From Halovivax ruber XH-70 (GTDB lineage Archaea > Halobacteriota > Halobacteria > Halobacteriales > Natrialbaceae): a stretch of DNA of 64,000 nucleotides. The DNA lies in the NCBI RefSeq assembly GCF_000328525.1, contig NC_019964.1, positions 2,852,001 to 2,916,000 of the forward strand, given 5' to 3'. Both the position numbers and the translations under genes were made by a program. Position 1 is the first letter of the stretch, and every line of letters begins with the position of its first letter. The notes beneath the pieces are model-generated. The model saw only the letters and a list, made by a program, of their open reading frames with translations, was not told the origin of the DNA and did no database searches. This document shows, one piece after another, positions 24,986-33,482 of the stretch.

Positions 24986-25243
24986 ATGACAGTACTTTCA
25001 ACAGAAGACGAAGGTAAGTTCCTGATGGACGTCCGTGGAGAGCAGATCGGCATCGTCACGGCGGTCGATCCGGTCGAGCAGGTCGCCTACGTCGATCCGG
25101 AGCCGAGCCTCACGAACGCGTGGATACAGAGCCTCGGCCGCGGCGACGCGGGTGAGGACGACATCGAGATTCCGAGCGAGAACATCGAGACGGTGACCGA
25201 TTCGGAAGTTCGCGTCGACGCCGACCTCAGTAGCGAGGAGTGA
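24986..25243 (+). CDS. PRC-barrel-like haloarchaeal small protein
   Basis: An 85-aa acidic protein. MTVLSTEDEGKFLMDVRGEQ followed by IGIVTAVDPVEQVAYVDPEP resembles the first strands of a PRC-barrel domain (start strand, G-x-x-V-G-x-V). The IPSENIETVTDSEVRV end also fits. PRC-barrel proteins bind other proteins or RNA. The upstream ATG at 24908 adds a non-coding-like stretch and is rejected. Confidence 0.65.
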   Translation: MTVLSTEDEGKFLMDVRGEQIGIVTAVDPVEQVAYVDPEPSLTNAWIQSLGRGDAGEDDIEIPSENIETVTDSEVRVDADLSSEE

Positions 25244-25286
25244 CGACGGTTCGAATCCGGTTGCCGGCGTGAACGCCGTCCGTCGG

Positions 25287-26222
25287 CTAGAAGTTCACCG
25301 CGTCCTGGCCTTTCAGGCCGAGGAACTCGCGGGTCTGGGCGGGCGTCGCAATCTCCCGCCCGGCCACCGACTTCGTCAGTTCGACCATCTTCTCGACGAG
25401 GTCGGCGTTGCTCGCGGCCAGTTCGCCGCGGCCGCGATAGAGGTTGTCCTCCAGGCCGACGCGAACGTGCCCGCCCATCGAGACGCCCTGTACGCCGAGG
25501 GGGAACTCCTGACGGCCGGCGCCGATGACCGAGAAGGAGTACTGGTCGCCGAAGAGTTTCTCCGCGGTTCGATACATGTGGGTCAGTTGCTCGGGATCGG
25601 CGCCGATCCCGCCGTGGATGCCCATGACGAACTGGATACGAAGCGGCGGATCGAGGAGACCGCGGTCGAGGAAGTGCTTGGCCGTGTAAAGGTGCCCGAC
25701 GTCGTAACACTCGAGTTCCGGTTTGGTGCCACACTCGTCGAAGGTCTCGAGGAGGGATTCGATGTCGCCGAACGTGTTCCGGAAGATGAAGTCGCGGCTG
25801 TCGTCCAGATAGTCGGGTTCCCACTCGCGCTCGAACTCGTCGTAGGCGTTCAAGAGTGGGTACATCCCGAAGTTCATCGAGCCCATGTTACAGGAGGCGG
25901 TCTCGGGTTCGAGTTCGGGCACGGTCGCGATCCGTTCCTCGACGGACATCGCCGCCGACCCGCCGGTCGTCGGCTGGACGATCGCGTCCGTCTCGGCGCG
26001 GATTCCGCTCGCGATCTCGCGAAAGAGCGCGGGGTCGCTCGACGGTTCGCCCGTCTCGGGATCCCGGGCGTGGACGTGGATGATACTCGCGCCGGCCTCG
26101 GCGGCGGCGATGCCGTCTTCGATGATCTCCGCCGGTGTGACCGGCAAGTTCGGAGACATCGTCGGGACGTGGATCGCCCCGGTCAGTGCAGCCGTGATGA
26201 TGACGTCGTCGTGGTGTTTCAT
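25287..26222 (-). CDS. Beta-keto acid cleavage enzyme (BKACE, DUF849)
   Basis: A 311-aa protein. VIITAALTGAIHVPTMSPNLPVTP is the family N-terminus, with the HVHARDPETGEPSSD zinc site, QPTTGGS, NMGSMNFG, the PELECYDVGH segment and GIGAGRQEFPL-type residues near the end. Family members condense a beta-keto acid with acetyl-CoA to give acetoacetate and a shorter acyl-CoA; the best-known member acts on 3-keto-5-aminohexanoate in lysine fermentation. It is downstream of the cyclase-family gene and an ABC amino-acid-type importer on the same strand, which suggests it finishes a catabolic route for the imported compound. Substrate not predictable from sequence. Confidence 0.9.
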   Translation of the reverse strand: MKHHDDVIITAALTGAIHVPTMSPNLPVTPAEIIEDGIAAAEAGASIIHVHARDPETGEPSSDPALFREIASGIRAETDAIVQPTTGGSAAMSVEERIATVPELEPETASCNMGSMNFGMYPLLNAYDEFEREWEPDYLDDSRDFIFRNTFGDIESLLETFDECGTKPELECYDVGHLYTAKHFLDRGLLDPPLRIQFVMGIHGGIGADPEQLTHMYRTAEKLFGDQYSFSVIGAGRQEFPLGVQGVSMGGHVRVGLEDNLYRGRGELAASNADLVEKMVELTKSVAGREIATPAQTREFLGLKGQDAVNF

Positions 26223-26298
26223 GTGATGTGGAGTCGGGTCGTGGTGGGTGGTCGGATGGCTGGACAGCGCGATCGATACACCGACTGATCGGCGTCGA

Positions 26299-27099
26299 TC
26301 AGCCGTCGCCGTCGACGAAGGCGACCGGGCGGACCCAGCCGCCGCTCGCGTTCTCGATCTTGATGGGGGCCGTGACGAGCGGGATCTCGGTCCGGCGTGG
26401 CAGCGCGTCGAGGTTGGCCATCTTCTCGATCTGGCAGTACTCGACGTCGCGACCCGCGAAGTGGGCCGGCCAGAGTTCGGCGTCGTCCTCGGCCTCGGCG
26501 TAGCGGGCACCCATCTCGGTGAACGGCTTGTCGAAGCCGTAGGCGTCGGTGCCGATGACGCGGATTCCCTGCTCGACGAGATGTTTCGTCGCGGCAGCGC
26601 TCATCCCGGGGAAGTCGGTCAGGTACGCCGGCGTCCCCCAGTGCTCGTCGGCGCCGGTTTCGAGCAGGACGATCTCGCCCGGCGAGAGGTCGTGGTCGAT
26701 GGCGTCGAGTTGCTCGTCGATCTCGGCGGACGTGATCTCCGTGCCGGCGTCCTTCCAGGTGAAGTCGAGGACGACGGCCAGGCCGCGTGTCCACTCGAGC
26801 GGGACCTCGTCGATCGTTCGCGCGGGCTCACCGTCGACGGTTGGACCGTAGTGGGCCGGCGCGTCCATGTGGGTCCCGGTGTGGGTGATCGCGCTCACCT
26901 GCTCCCAGCCGAGTCCCATCCCGTCGGGGAAGTCCTCGGCGTAGACGTCGTAGCCCCCATCACGGAGGTTCTCCGCGAGCAGGGAGGCACCCGCCTCGTG
27001 ATCGAAGTACTCGATGTCGGGCGGCCAGGGCTCGCTCTCGACGTCCGCTTCCAGGCCGATACTCAGGTCGATCGGGTCGTACTGTGTCGGGTCGAACAT
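26299..27099 (-). CDS. Cyclase-family metal-dependent hydrolase
   Basis: A 266-aa protein with the family metal motif HTGTHMDAPAH (H-x-G-T-H-x-D-x-P-x-H) near residue 74, and a later GTDAYGFDKP segment with the conserved Asp. The family includes arylformamidase (kynurenine formamidase) and isatin hydrolase, which open amide or lactam bonds. The ATG at 27099 is used; longer frames run through the upstream tandem repeats. It sits between the transporter genes and the BKACE gene on the same strand, so it probably acts first on the imported substrate. Confidence 0.85.
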   Translation of the reverse strand: MFDPTQYDPIDLSIGLEADVESEPWPPDIEYFDHEAGASLLAENLRDGGYDVYAEDFPDGMGLGWEQVSAITHTGTHMDAPAHYGPTVDGEPARTIDEVPLEWTRGLAVVLDFTWKDAGTEITSAEIDEQLDAIDHDLSPGEIVLLETGADEHWGTPAYLTDFPGMSAAATKHLVEQGIRVIGTDAYGFDKPFTEMGARYAEAEDDAELWPAHFAGRDVEYCQIEKMANLDALPRRTEIPLVTAPIKIENASGGWVRPVAFVDGDG

Positions 27100-27125
27100 G
27101 CGTGTCGTGTAATCGTGTGTCGTCG

Positions 27126-27300
27126 GGTGGTCGTGCGTGTGTGGTCGATCGTGTTGTGTCGGGCCGCGTCGCGTGGTAGTGAGGTGGTCGTGCGTGTGTG
27201 GTCGATCGTGTTGTGTCGGGCCGCGTCGTGTGTAGTGGGGTGTGCCGTCCGAATCGGCGTAGTTGGGTGCCCTCCGTGCCGTGTGTAGTGGGGTGTGCCG
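27126..27300. repeat. Tandem direct repeats in livF-cyclase spacer
   Basis: Two nested repeat families. A 46-bp unit is perfectly repeated at 27126-27171 and 27183-27228 (57-bp period). A 21-bp unit, CGTGTGTAGTGGGGTGTGCCG, is at 27227-27247 and 27280-27300 (53-bp period). Both are G/T-rich on the + strand and low in complexity, quite unlike the rest of the operon. They fill most of the 227-bp gap between livF and the cyclase gene. They are not CRISPR: there are only two copies of each. Confidence 0.75.
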
Positions 27301-27326
27301 CCCGCGTCTGGTTGCCTCGGGAAGCC

Positions 27327-28058
27327 TCACATCCCGAGGTACGCTTCACGCACCTCGTCGCTCCGTTTCAGCTCCGTCGCCGGGCCGGAGAGGGTTACCT
27401 CGCCGTTGTCGAGGACGTAGGCGCGATCGGCGATGTCGAGCGCGGAGAGTGCCTGCTGGGAGACCAGCAACACCGTCGTACCCGCCTCGTTGATCCGGCC
27501 GATCGCGTCGAGGATGTCGGCCGCGAGGTCTGGGGCGAGGCCGAGCGTCGGCTCGTCCAGGAGCAACATGTCGGGGTCGCTCATCAGGCCCCGGCTCATC
27601 GAGACCATCTGCTGTTGGCCGCCGGACATCGTCCCGACGCGCTGGTCGAGACGCGATTCCAGATCGGGGAAGATCTCGAACACGCGCTCGCGCAGGCTCG
27701 AAACGGTGTCGTCGTCGAGGCCGCGCGGCGTCGCGATCGCGAACGTCTCGGCGATGGTCATCTCCGGGAACAGCTTGCGATCCTCGGGGACGTGGACGAG
27801 GCCGCGTTCCCAGGTCTCGTTCGCCGCGAGAGACGTCACGTCTTCCCCGTCGAACCGGATCGCTCCCGAGTCGGGCGTCGACAGCCCGGAGACGTTCTCG
27901 AGCAGGGTCGTCTTGCCGGCCCCGTTCGAGCCCAGCAGCGCGACGAGTTCGCCAGGTTCGACCGAGAGCGAGACGTCCCGGAGGACGCGCGCTCGACCGT
28001 ACGAGAAGTCGACGCCCTCGACGGCGAGCAGCGGCTCGCGAGCGGTCGTCTCACCCAT
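27327..28058 (-). CDS. livF: Branched-chain amino acid-type ABC transporter ATP-binding protein LivF
   Basis: A 243-aa ABC ATPase: Walker A GSNGAGKTTLL, the LivF-specific HVPEDRKLFPEMT segment, signature TMSGGQQQM, Walker B LLLDEPTLGLAP, switch His replaced by Gln in VLLVSQQAL. It powers uptake with LivG. The ATG at 28058 overlaps the livG stop by 8 nt; a GTG at 28067 is an alternative. Last gene of the transporter block before the repeat spacer. Confidence 0.9.
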   Translation of the reverse strand: MGETTAREPLLAVEGVDFSYGRARVLRDVSLSVEPGELVALLGSNGAGKTTLLENVSGLSTPDSGAIRFDGEDVTSLAANETWERGLVHVPEDRKLFPEMTIAETFAIATPRGLDDDTVSSLRERVFEIFPDLESRLDQRVGTMSGGQQQMVSMSRGLMSDPDMLLLDEPTLGLAPDLAADILDAIGRINEAGTTVLLVSQQALSALDIADRAYVLDNGEVTLSGPATELKRSDEVREAYLGM

Positions 28059-28854
28059 CGAGACCACCCCCGGTTTCGGGCACGTCTTCGTCGGGCGTGG
28101 CGTCGCTGTCCGCCCCGGTCCCGACCTCGTCGCGGCCGGAGCCGAGGTAGACGTCGATCACCTGTTCGTCGTGGACGATCTCGTCGGGCACGTCTTCGGC
28201 GATGATAGTGCCGTTCGCGAGCACGCCGACGCGGTCACAGACCGTCATCGTCGCCTCCATGACGTGTTCGATCAGCAGGATCGTCACGTCGAGTTCGTCC
28301 CGAATTCCGTCAATCAGTTCGATCTGGCGCGCGACGTCCTCGTGGCTGAGCCCGGCGAAGACCTCGTCCAACAGGAGGAGTTTCGGCTCCGTGGCGAGCG
28401 CGCGGGCGATCTCGAGTCGCTTCTGCTCTGACATCGTCAGGTCACGGCTCTCCTCGTGGGCGAGATCGGCGAGATCCACGAGGTCGAGCAGTTCCAGCGC
28501 TCGGGCCCGGGCCTCGCTCACTCGATCGTAGCCGCCGGCGTAGACGAGGCCGGGCAAGAGGTTGTCCTGGGTCGTCATGCCGGGGTACGGCCGGGTGAGC
28601 TGGAAGGTTCGCCCGACGCCGTCGCGGGCGATGTGCTTCGGCGCGCGATCGGTAATGTCGGTGCCGTCGAAGACGATAGTCCCGTTATCGGCACGGAGGA
28701 GACCGGAGACGAGGTTGAACAGCGTCGTCTTGCCGGCCCCGTTCGGGCCGATGAGGCCCTGAATCGAGCCTTCTTCGACGGTCATCGAGACGCCTTCGAG
28801 GACCCGGAGGCCGCCGAAGGATTTCTCGATATCGCGCAGTTCGAGGAGCGCCAT
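28051..28854 (-). CDS. livG: Branched-chain amino acid-type ABC transporter ATP-binding protein LivG
   Basis: A 267-aa ABC ATPase: Walker A GPNGAGKTTLF, the LivG-type GVGRTFQLTRPY Q-loop, signature TMSEQKRLE, Walker B LLLDEVFAGLS, switch His in LLIEHVM. The C-terminal LANGTIIAEDVPDEI segment is typical, followed by an acidic tail (about 20 residues) added in this organism. The start overlaps the livM stop by one base (TGATG), showing translational coupling. Confidence 0.9.
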   Translation of the reverse strand: MALLELRDIEKSFGGLRVLEGVSMTVEEGSIQGLIGPNGAGKTTLFNLVSGLLRADNGTIVFDGTDITDRAPKHIARDGVGRTFQLTRPYPGMTTQDNLLPGLVYAGGYDRVSEARARALELLDLVDLADLAHEESRDLTMSEQKRLEIARALATEPKLLLLDEVFAGLSHEDVARQIELIDGIRDELDVTILLIEHVMEATMTVCDRVGVLANGTIIAEDVPDEIVHDEQVIDVYLGSGRDEVGTGADSDATPDEDVPETGGGLDG

Positions 28855-29837
28855 CACCGATCACCTCCCGGTGTCGCGCCGCCGAGTCTATCCGGCAATC
28901 GGCTCCGGGCGTGGCGACGGAGCCACGGGACCACGCCGTGGGGCAGATAGAGGATGACCCCGACGAGGACGAGTCCGTACATGATCTGGGCGACCTGGCC
29001 GCCGAACTGCAGGACGAGGAACTCGTCGACGACGCGGAGCGCCGCCGCCCCGACGAAGGGGCCGATCCAGTTGCCGGTCCCGCCGAGCAGCGCCATGAGG
29101 ACGACCAGGATCGACACCCTGACGTCGAACATCGGCGTCGGCGTGACGTAGCCGAGGTACCAGGCGTAGATGCCGCCGGCGAGGCCGGCAAGCGCCGCCG
29201 AGAGGACGAACGCACCCACCTTCAGCCGGGTCGTGTCGATCCCCTGCGTGCTGGCGACCGCTTCGTCCTCCCTGATGGCGTAGAGGCCGATGCCGTACTT
29301 CGAGCGTTCGACGAGCCGAGCCGCGAGAATCGTCACGCCGAGGACGCCCACCATGAGCAGGTACAGCAGCACCTGGCTATGGGCCGGGTCGTCGAGCGGC
29401 GCCGGGAGGAAGACTCCCTGTGAGGCGTCGAGTCCGGGCAAGTTGGTCACGAACGCCTGGATGCCGAGCGCGATGACGAGCGTCACCAGCGCGAAGTACG
29501 GCCCTTTCAGCCGCAGGGCCGGGTAGCCGACCACGAGCGCGATGAAGCCAGCGACGGCCGCGCCGATCGGCGCGGTGAGGTAGGGCTCGAGGCCGTACTC
29601 GACGAACAGCCAGACGGACGTGTAGCCGCCGACGCCGAGGAACGCGACGTGGCCGAAGCTCTCGTAGCCGGCGTAGCCGCCCAGCACGTTCCAGCCGACG
29701 GCCAGCGAGGCGTACATGACCAGTAACATCAGGAACGAGAGGACGTACTGGTCCATCGTCAGGGCAGGCACGAGCGCCAGGAGTCCGACGACGGCGATCG
29801 CGAGCCGATCCGACGAGTCGAGTCTCTCTCGTATCAT
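28854..29837 (-). CDS. livM: Branched-chain amino acid-type ABC permease LivM
   Basis: A 327-aa permease with about nine membrane helices. The LAVGWNVLGGYAGYESFGHVAFLGVGGYT-type region is the LivM signature, and IREDEAVASTQGIDTTRLKVGAFV is the EAA-like loop that contacts the ATPase. ATG 29837 overlaps the end of livH by 4 nt. It ends with a basic cytoplasmic tail. Forms the channel with LivH. Confidence 0.9.
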   Translation of the reverse strand: MIRERLDSSDRLAIAVVGLLALVPALTMDQYVLSFLMLLVMYASLAVGWNVLGGYAGYESFGHVAFLGVGGYTSVWLFVEYGLEPYLTAPIGAAVAGFIALVVGYPALRLKGPYFALVTLVIALGIQAFVTNLPGLDASQGVFLPAPLDDPAHSQVLLYLLMVGVLGVTILAARLVERSKYGIGLYAIREDEAVASTQGIDTTRLKVGAFVLSAALAGLAGGIYAWYLGYVTPTPMFDVRVSILVVLMALLGGTGNWIGPFVGAAALRVVDEFLVLQFGGQVAQIMYGLVLVGVILYLPHGVVPWLRRHARSRLPDRLGGATPGGDR

Positions 29838-30697
29838 TGCTGGAAGAGTCCCTCCGGTTTGACGACGAGCAGACAGACGAGCAGGACGAAGAGGACGAAG
29901 TCGACCCAAGCGAACGGGACGACGAGCGCGCTCAGTTCGTACACCAGACCCGTGAGCAGTCCGGCGACCCCGGCGCCGACGACGCTCCCGACGCCGCCGA
30001 GGATGGTGACGATGAAGACGAACACCATCCAGTGGAGGTGCTCGCTGGGGGTGAACGACCAGAACATCGCGGTCGCGACGCCGGCGATCGCCGCCGTCGC
30101 GAGTCCGAGACCGAACGTGATCGCACTCACCCGGCGCTCGTCGATGCCCGAGAGGGCCGCCCCCTCAGCGTTCTGTGCGACCGCGAGGACCGCCCGCCCC
30201 GTGTACGTGTATTTGAGGAAGACGAACACGATCACGAGCGTGAGTAGCGCGAGGCCGGCTCCGACGAGCCGTCCGGTCGTCACCGGGACGCCGAGGACGT
30301 TCACGACGTCTCTGGTGTAGCCGGTCTGGAGTACGCGCGGGTCGGCGCTAAACTGGACGACGAGCAGGTTCTCGACGGCGATCGCCAGACCGAACGAGAG
30401 TACCATCGAGGCGAACGCCACCTCGCGGGCCCGATCGGCCAGCGGTCGGAAGAGCAACTCGTAGAGCGCGACGCCGATCACGAAGAACAGCGGCACGATC
30501 GCGACGAGTGCGAGAACGGGGTCGATGCCGTAGCTCGCGTGTGCGGTGTAGCCGAGATACGCCCCGAAGATGACGAACGCGCCGTGGGAGACGTGGATGA
30601 CGTCGAGTGTCCCCCAGGTGAGGCTGAAGCCGACGCTCAGCGTCGCGTAGACCAGCCCGAGCAGGGTTCCGAGGACGATGGCTTCGATGACGGCCAT
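29834..30697 (-). CDS. livH: Branched-chain amino acid-type ABC permease LivH
   Basis: A 287-aa permease with about eight helices. The start (IVLGTLLGLVYATLSVGFSL) and the LDVIHVSHGAFVIFGAYLG loop are characteristic of LivH. The ATPase-contact loop is AVAQNAEGAALSGIDERRV. It lies 2 nt after the binding-protein gene and overlaps livM by 4 nt. Confidence 0.9.
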   Translation of the reverse strand: MAVIEAIVLGTLLGLVYATLSVGFSLTWGTLDVIHVSHGAFVIFGAYLGYTAHASYGIDPVLALVAIVPLFFVIGVALYELLFRPLADRAREVAFASMVLSFGLAIAVENLLVVQFSADPRVLQTGYTRDVVNVLGVPVTTGRLVGAGLALLTLVIVFVFLKYTYTGRAVLAVAQNAEGAALSGIDERRVSAITFGLGLATAAIAGVATAMFWSFTPSEHLHWMVFVFIVTILGGVGSVVGAGVAGLLTGLVYELSALVVPFAWVDFVLFVLLVCLLVVKPEGLFQQ

Positions 30698-30699
30698 CG

Positions 30700-31938
30700 T
30701 TAGAACTGCTCGTAGTAGGGATAGACGACGTCGTGCGTCGCCACGTCGTCGGGCGCGACGAGTTTCGCGACCCCGTCTCTGACCTGGGTGGCGTACTCGA
30801 TCGGGTCCGGGAGCCCACGGTCGTCGAAGGCGTACTCGCCGCCGACCGTCTCGACGGAATTGCTCTTGAGCCAGTCGCGGATCGCACCGTTGTCGATTTC
30901 ACCGGCGCCCTCGACGCCCTGCTGGAGGGTCTGCATCCAGGAGTAGCCGAAGAGGAAGTACTCGGACGTCGTGTCGCGGTCGTACTCCTCCTGGGCGATC
31001 TCGTTGAGTCGGTCGATGCCCTCGAACGGCAGATCCGGGTGCATCGACGTGCCGGAGACGACGTAGTCCCCGAGATCGCCGAGTTCGTCCTCCCAGGCCG
31101 GCGTGAGGGAGCCGATCCCCTGCAGGACGGCTTTGGGCTCGTAGCCGGTGTCGTGGATCGCCTGGATCGTCGAGACCCCGTCGCCGAAGAAACCGTTCGC
31201 GAAGAAGAGGTCGGCCCCGACGTCCGCCGCGCTCGAGACGAGACTCTGGGCGGAATCCAGTGGGAGCGTGTATCGCTCGTCCATCTCGAGCGGAATGCCG
31301 AGCCGATCCAGGTTCTTCGTCGTGCTCTCGTAGACCGCTTGCCCGACCGGGTTGTCGACCGTGATCGCTGCCGCCGTCTCCGGCCACTCGCTCTCGGGTT
31401 GGCCCTCGAGCCAGTTGAAGAAGCCGTCGTACCACCACTGGCCCATCAGCGGCGGGGCGCCGAAGGCGTACTCGAACCCCTGCTCGAACGAGGACATGTG
31501 GCCACCCATCGAGACGTACACCATGTCGTTCTGATCGGCCACCTGCATCTGGCCCGCCGCGGTGCTCCCGGGGTAGCCCCCGAGCAGCAGATCCACGCCC
31601 TCGCGGGTGATCAGCCGGTTCAACTGCGAGACGCCTTCGGAGGCCTCTGACTGATCGTCCTCGATGACGAGGTCGACCTCGCGACCGAGGAGGCCTCCGT
31701 CGTCGTTGACGTCCGAGGCCCACTGTCGGTAGCCGTCTTCGATGTACGTCGCCGTGTCGGCGTACGCCCCCGAGAGTGGGAGCGTCCCGCCGATGACGAT
31801 CGCGTCACCGTCACCACCGTCCCCGAGAATGCTGTCGAAGCACCCCGCGAACGCCCCCGTCGCCCCGACGGCCGATGCCTGGAGGAAGCGCCGTCGCGAA
31901 TTCGTATCATGATCTCGACTGTTGTGCCCAGATACCAT
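30700..31938 (-). CDS. Substrate-binding lipoprotein of Liv-type ABC transporter
   Basis: A 412-aa periplasmic-binding-fold protein. The N-terminus carries a twin-arginine motif (SRRRFLQAS) and a lipobox, GAFAGC, so it is exported by Tat (the tatC genes are at 40.8-44.5 kb) and lipid-anchored. IGGTLPLSGAYADTA and the DGGLLGREVDLVIEDDQS segment are typical of LivK/amide-binding (type I) proteins. First gene of the operon. The ligand is unknown; the downstream cyclase and BKACE genes suggest an amino-acid- or amide-like compound. Confidence 0.9.
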   Translation of the reverse strand: MVSGHNSRDHDTNSRRRFLQASAVGATGAFAGCFDSILGDGGDGDAIVIGGTLPLSGAYADTATYIEDGYRQWASDVNDDGGLLGREVDLVIEDDQSEASEGVSQLNRLITREGVDLLLGGYPGSTAAGQMQVADQNDMVYVSMGGHMSSFEQGFEYAFGAPPLMGQWWYDGFFNWLEGQPESEWPETAAAITVDNPVGQAVYESTTKNLDRLGIPLEMDERYTLPLDSAQSLVSSAADVGADLFFANGFFGDGVSTIQAIHDTGYEPKAVLQGIGSLTPAWEDELGDLGDYVVSGTSMHPDLPFEGIDRLNEIAQEEYDRDTTSEYFLFGYSWMQTLQQGVEGAGEIDNGAIRDWLKSNSVETVGGEYAFDDRGLPDPIEYATQVRDGVAKLVAPDDVATHDVVYPYYEQF

Positions 31939-31962
31939 GGGGCAAGTATTGCGAGTACCGGT

Positions 31963-31970
31963 GCATAAAG
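31963..31970 (-). promoter_or_regulatory. Promoter of the liv operon
   Basis: On the minus strand, CTTTATGC is centred 29 nt before the ATG at 31938, giving a leaderless-type transcript. The rest of the 370-bp spacer up to 32308 holds no gene. It starts AT-rich (about 31971-32045), then becomes GC-rich. Confidence 0.5.
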
Positions 31971-32308
31971 CTACGTATGGACGAATATGAGGGCTTCATA
32001 CACGTTCACACAAACCATATAGAATGTGACTTGTAAATCAAGATACCTGACTGGCAGCCGGTCCGGCCGCTCGAGGACGATACCAGAGCCGACGTACGGA
32101 TCGACGGGCGTGAGGGATTGAGGAGAGTGAGAGAGTGACGGGTGTGAGGGATCGACCGGCACTCGCCGCGAGCAACGAGGGGTGCCAGCGAAGCGACGCT
32201 GTCGGTTCCGCTGGGCGTCTACAGGCGAGATGGCGGTCGAGTCAGCGAAGCGGCAACCGGGACCGGGTAGCGCGCCAGATTCAAGGGGTGACCGGCTAGA
32301 GAGGCGCC

Positions 32309-32833
32309 ATGCGCCTGACCGTCAACCTCGACGACGAGACCAGCGAGCGACTCGAGGGGCTCTCGGCGGCCGAGGGCGTGTCCAAATCGCAGATCGTTCG
32401 TGACGCGATCGGCCACTACGATCGGCTCCAGCGGGAGTGGGAGCAGGTCGAAGAGGAACGCCTGCAGTGGTACGTCCGACTGCTCGCCAGTTCCGAGCAC
32501 ATCATCCTCGATGTCGACCACCTCGACACCCTGTTAGACGCCGTCGAGGACCCGGAAGCGCTCGTCCCCACGTGGCGCGACATCGGCCGACGCCACGGCA
32601 TCGAGTGGGGCAGCCAGTTCGACTCGCTCGAGAAGAAGCTGCGAGTCCTCGAGTACTGCAACCTCTTCCGAATCACCGCGCTCGACGACGAACAGTTCGC
32701 GCTGACGTTCAACAACGAGACCGAAGCCACCCTCATCGCCGCGTTCATCGAGGGCGAGTGCGAGGAACTCGGCTTCGACATCGATATCCGCCAGATCGAT
32801 CGAAAACTCGTCGTGACGGATCGGACGGGATAG
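32309..32833 (+). CDS. RHH transcriptional regulator with C-terminal sensor domain
   Basis: A 174-aa protein. Residues 1-40 (MRLTVNLDDETSERLEGLSA, EGVSKSQIVRDAIGHY) form a clear ribbon-helix-helix domain. Residues 45-170 are an alpha/beta domain with YVRLLASSEHIILDVDHLD and a FALTFNNETEATLIAAFIEG helix, typical of the haloarchaeal RHH regulators with a small heme- or ligand-binding-like C-terminal domain. It is divergent from the liv operon and could control it. Confidence 0.75.
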   Translation: MRLTVNLDDETSERLEGLSAAEGVSKSQIVRDAIGHYDRLQREWEQVEEERLQWYVRLLASSEHIILDVDHLDTLLDAVEDPEALVPTWRDIGRRHGIEWGSQFDSLEKKLRVLEYCNLFRITALDDEQFALTFNNETEATLIAAFIEGECEELGFDIDIRQIDRKLVVTDRTG

Positions 32834-32857
32834 GGCCAGACTGGAGGACTACCGTCT

Positions 32858-33295
32858 TCACGCCTCGGGTCGGGGCATCGACTCGACCTCGCGAATCCGA
32901 TCGGTTTTCTCGACGGACTCGTACTGGCGCCGCCAGGCGTCTTCGGGGAACAGCCCGTTGCGGTCGAAGAGATCGCGTGCTGCCTCGGTGAGTTCGTAGA
33001 ACTTGTACGGATAGTCCCGCAGCCGGTTGCCGGGATCGATCTCGTGTTCGCGGACGACGCCGACGTCCAGCAGGGTGTGGAGGTGCCGCCGGATGGCGTC
33101 CTCGGAAAGCGGCGGGTTCATGTAGTCGAGTTCCTCGACGGTCGGCATTCCTGACGGATGGCCCACGATGTCCGCCAGGATGTCGGCCCGCTTCTGGTCC
33201 GTCGCCTTCTGTAACGCCCGCCAGGCGTCGAACGCTCCAGGGGAAGTGTTGGGCGACGGGTGGGCACCGTCGGCCGGCGGCGACTCTGGCTTCAT
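32858..33295 (-). CDS. Winged-helix (ArsR-like) regulator
   Basis: A 145-aa protein with an ArsR-type winged helix: helix 1 WRALQKATDQKRADILADIVG, recognition region PPLSEDAIRRHLHTLLDVGVV, wing DPGNRLRDYPYKFYELT. ATG at 33295; an in-frame upstream start at 33322 is less likely. It is convergent with the RHH regulator (25-bp gap) and divergent from the gene at 33483. Confidence 0.75.
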   Translation of the reverse strand: MKPESPPADGAHPSPNTSPGAFDAWRALQKATDQKRADILADIVGHPSGMPTVEELDYMNPPLSEDAIRRHLHTLLDVGVVREHEIDPGNRLRDYPYKFYELTEAARDLFDRNGLFPEDAWRRQYESVEKTDRIREVESMPRPEA

Positions 33296-33482
33296 ACGCA
33301 CCCATTGGACCGCAGTCAGCATAAAACCAGTTGACTCTTACTGAGGTTGGTTACGCAAATGGTCCCACAATCAGTCTACCTGCTTGTTCCAACCGGTCCC
33401 GGCCCCCGTCGATGCGGTTGGTTTCCGGCGGACGTCACGCGGACCGAATGACTCATGGCGTAGTAATTACCACCATTGTTCG

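Noticed and set aside
26223-26510. N-terminal extension of the BKACE protein
   Set aside because: Overlaps the end of the cyclase gene in another frame and is Arg/Pro/Thr-rich; the family start is at 26222.
27126-27300. CRISPR-like repeats
   Set aside because: Only two copies of each unit, overlapping families and no cas genes.
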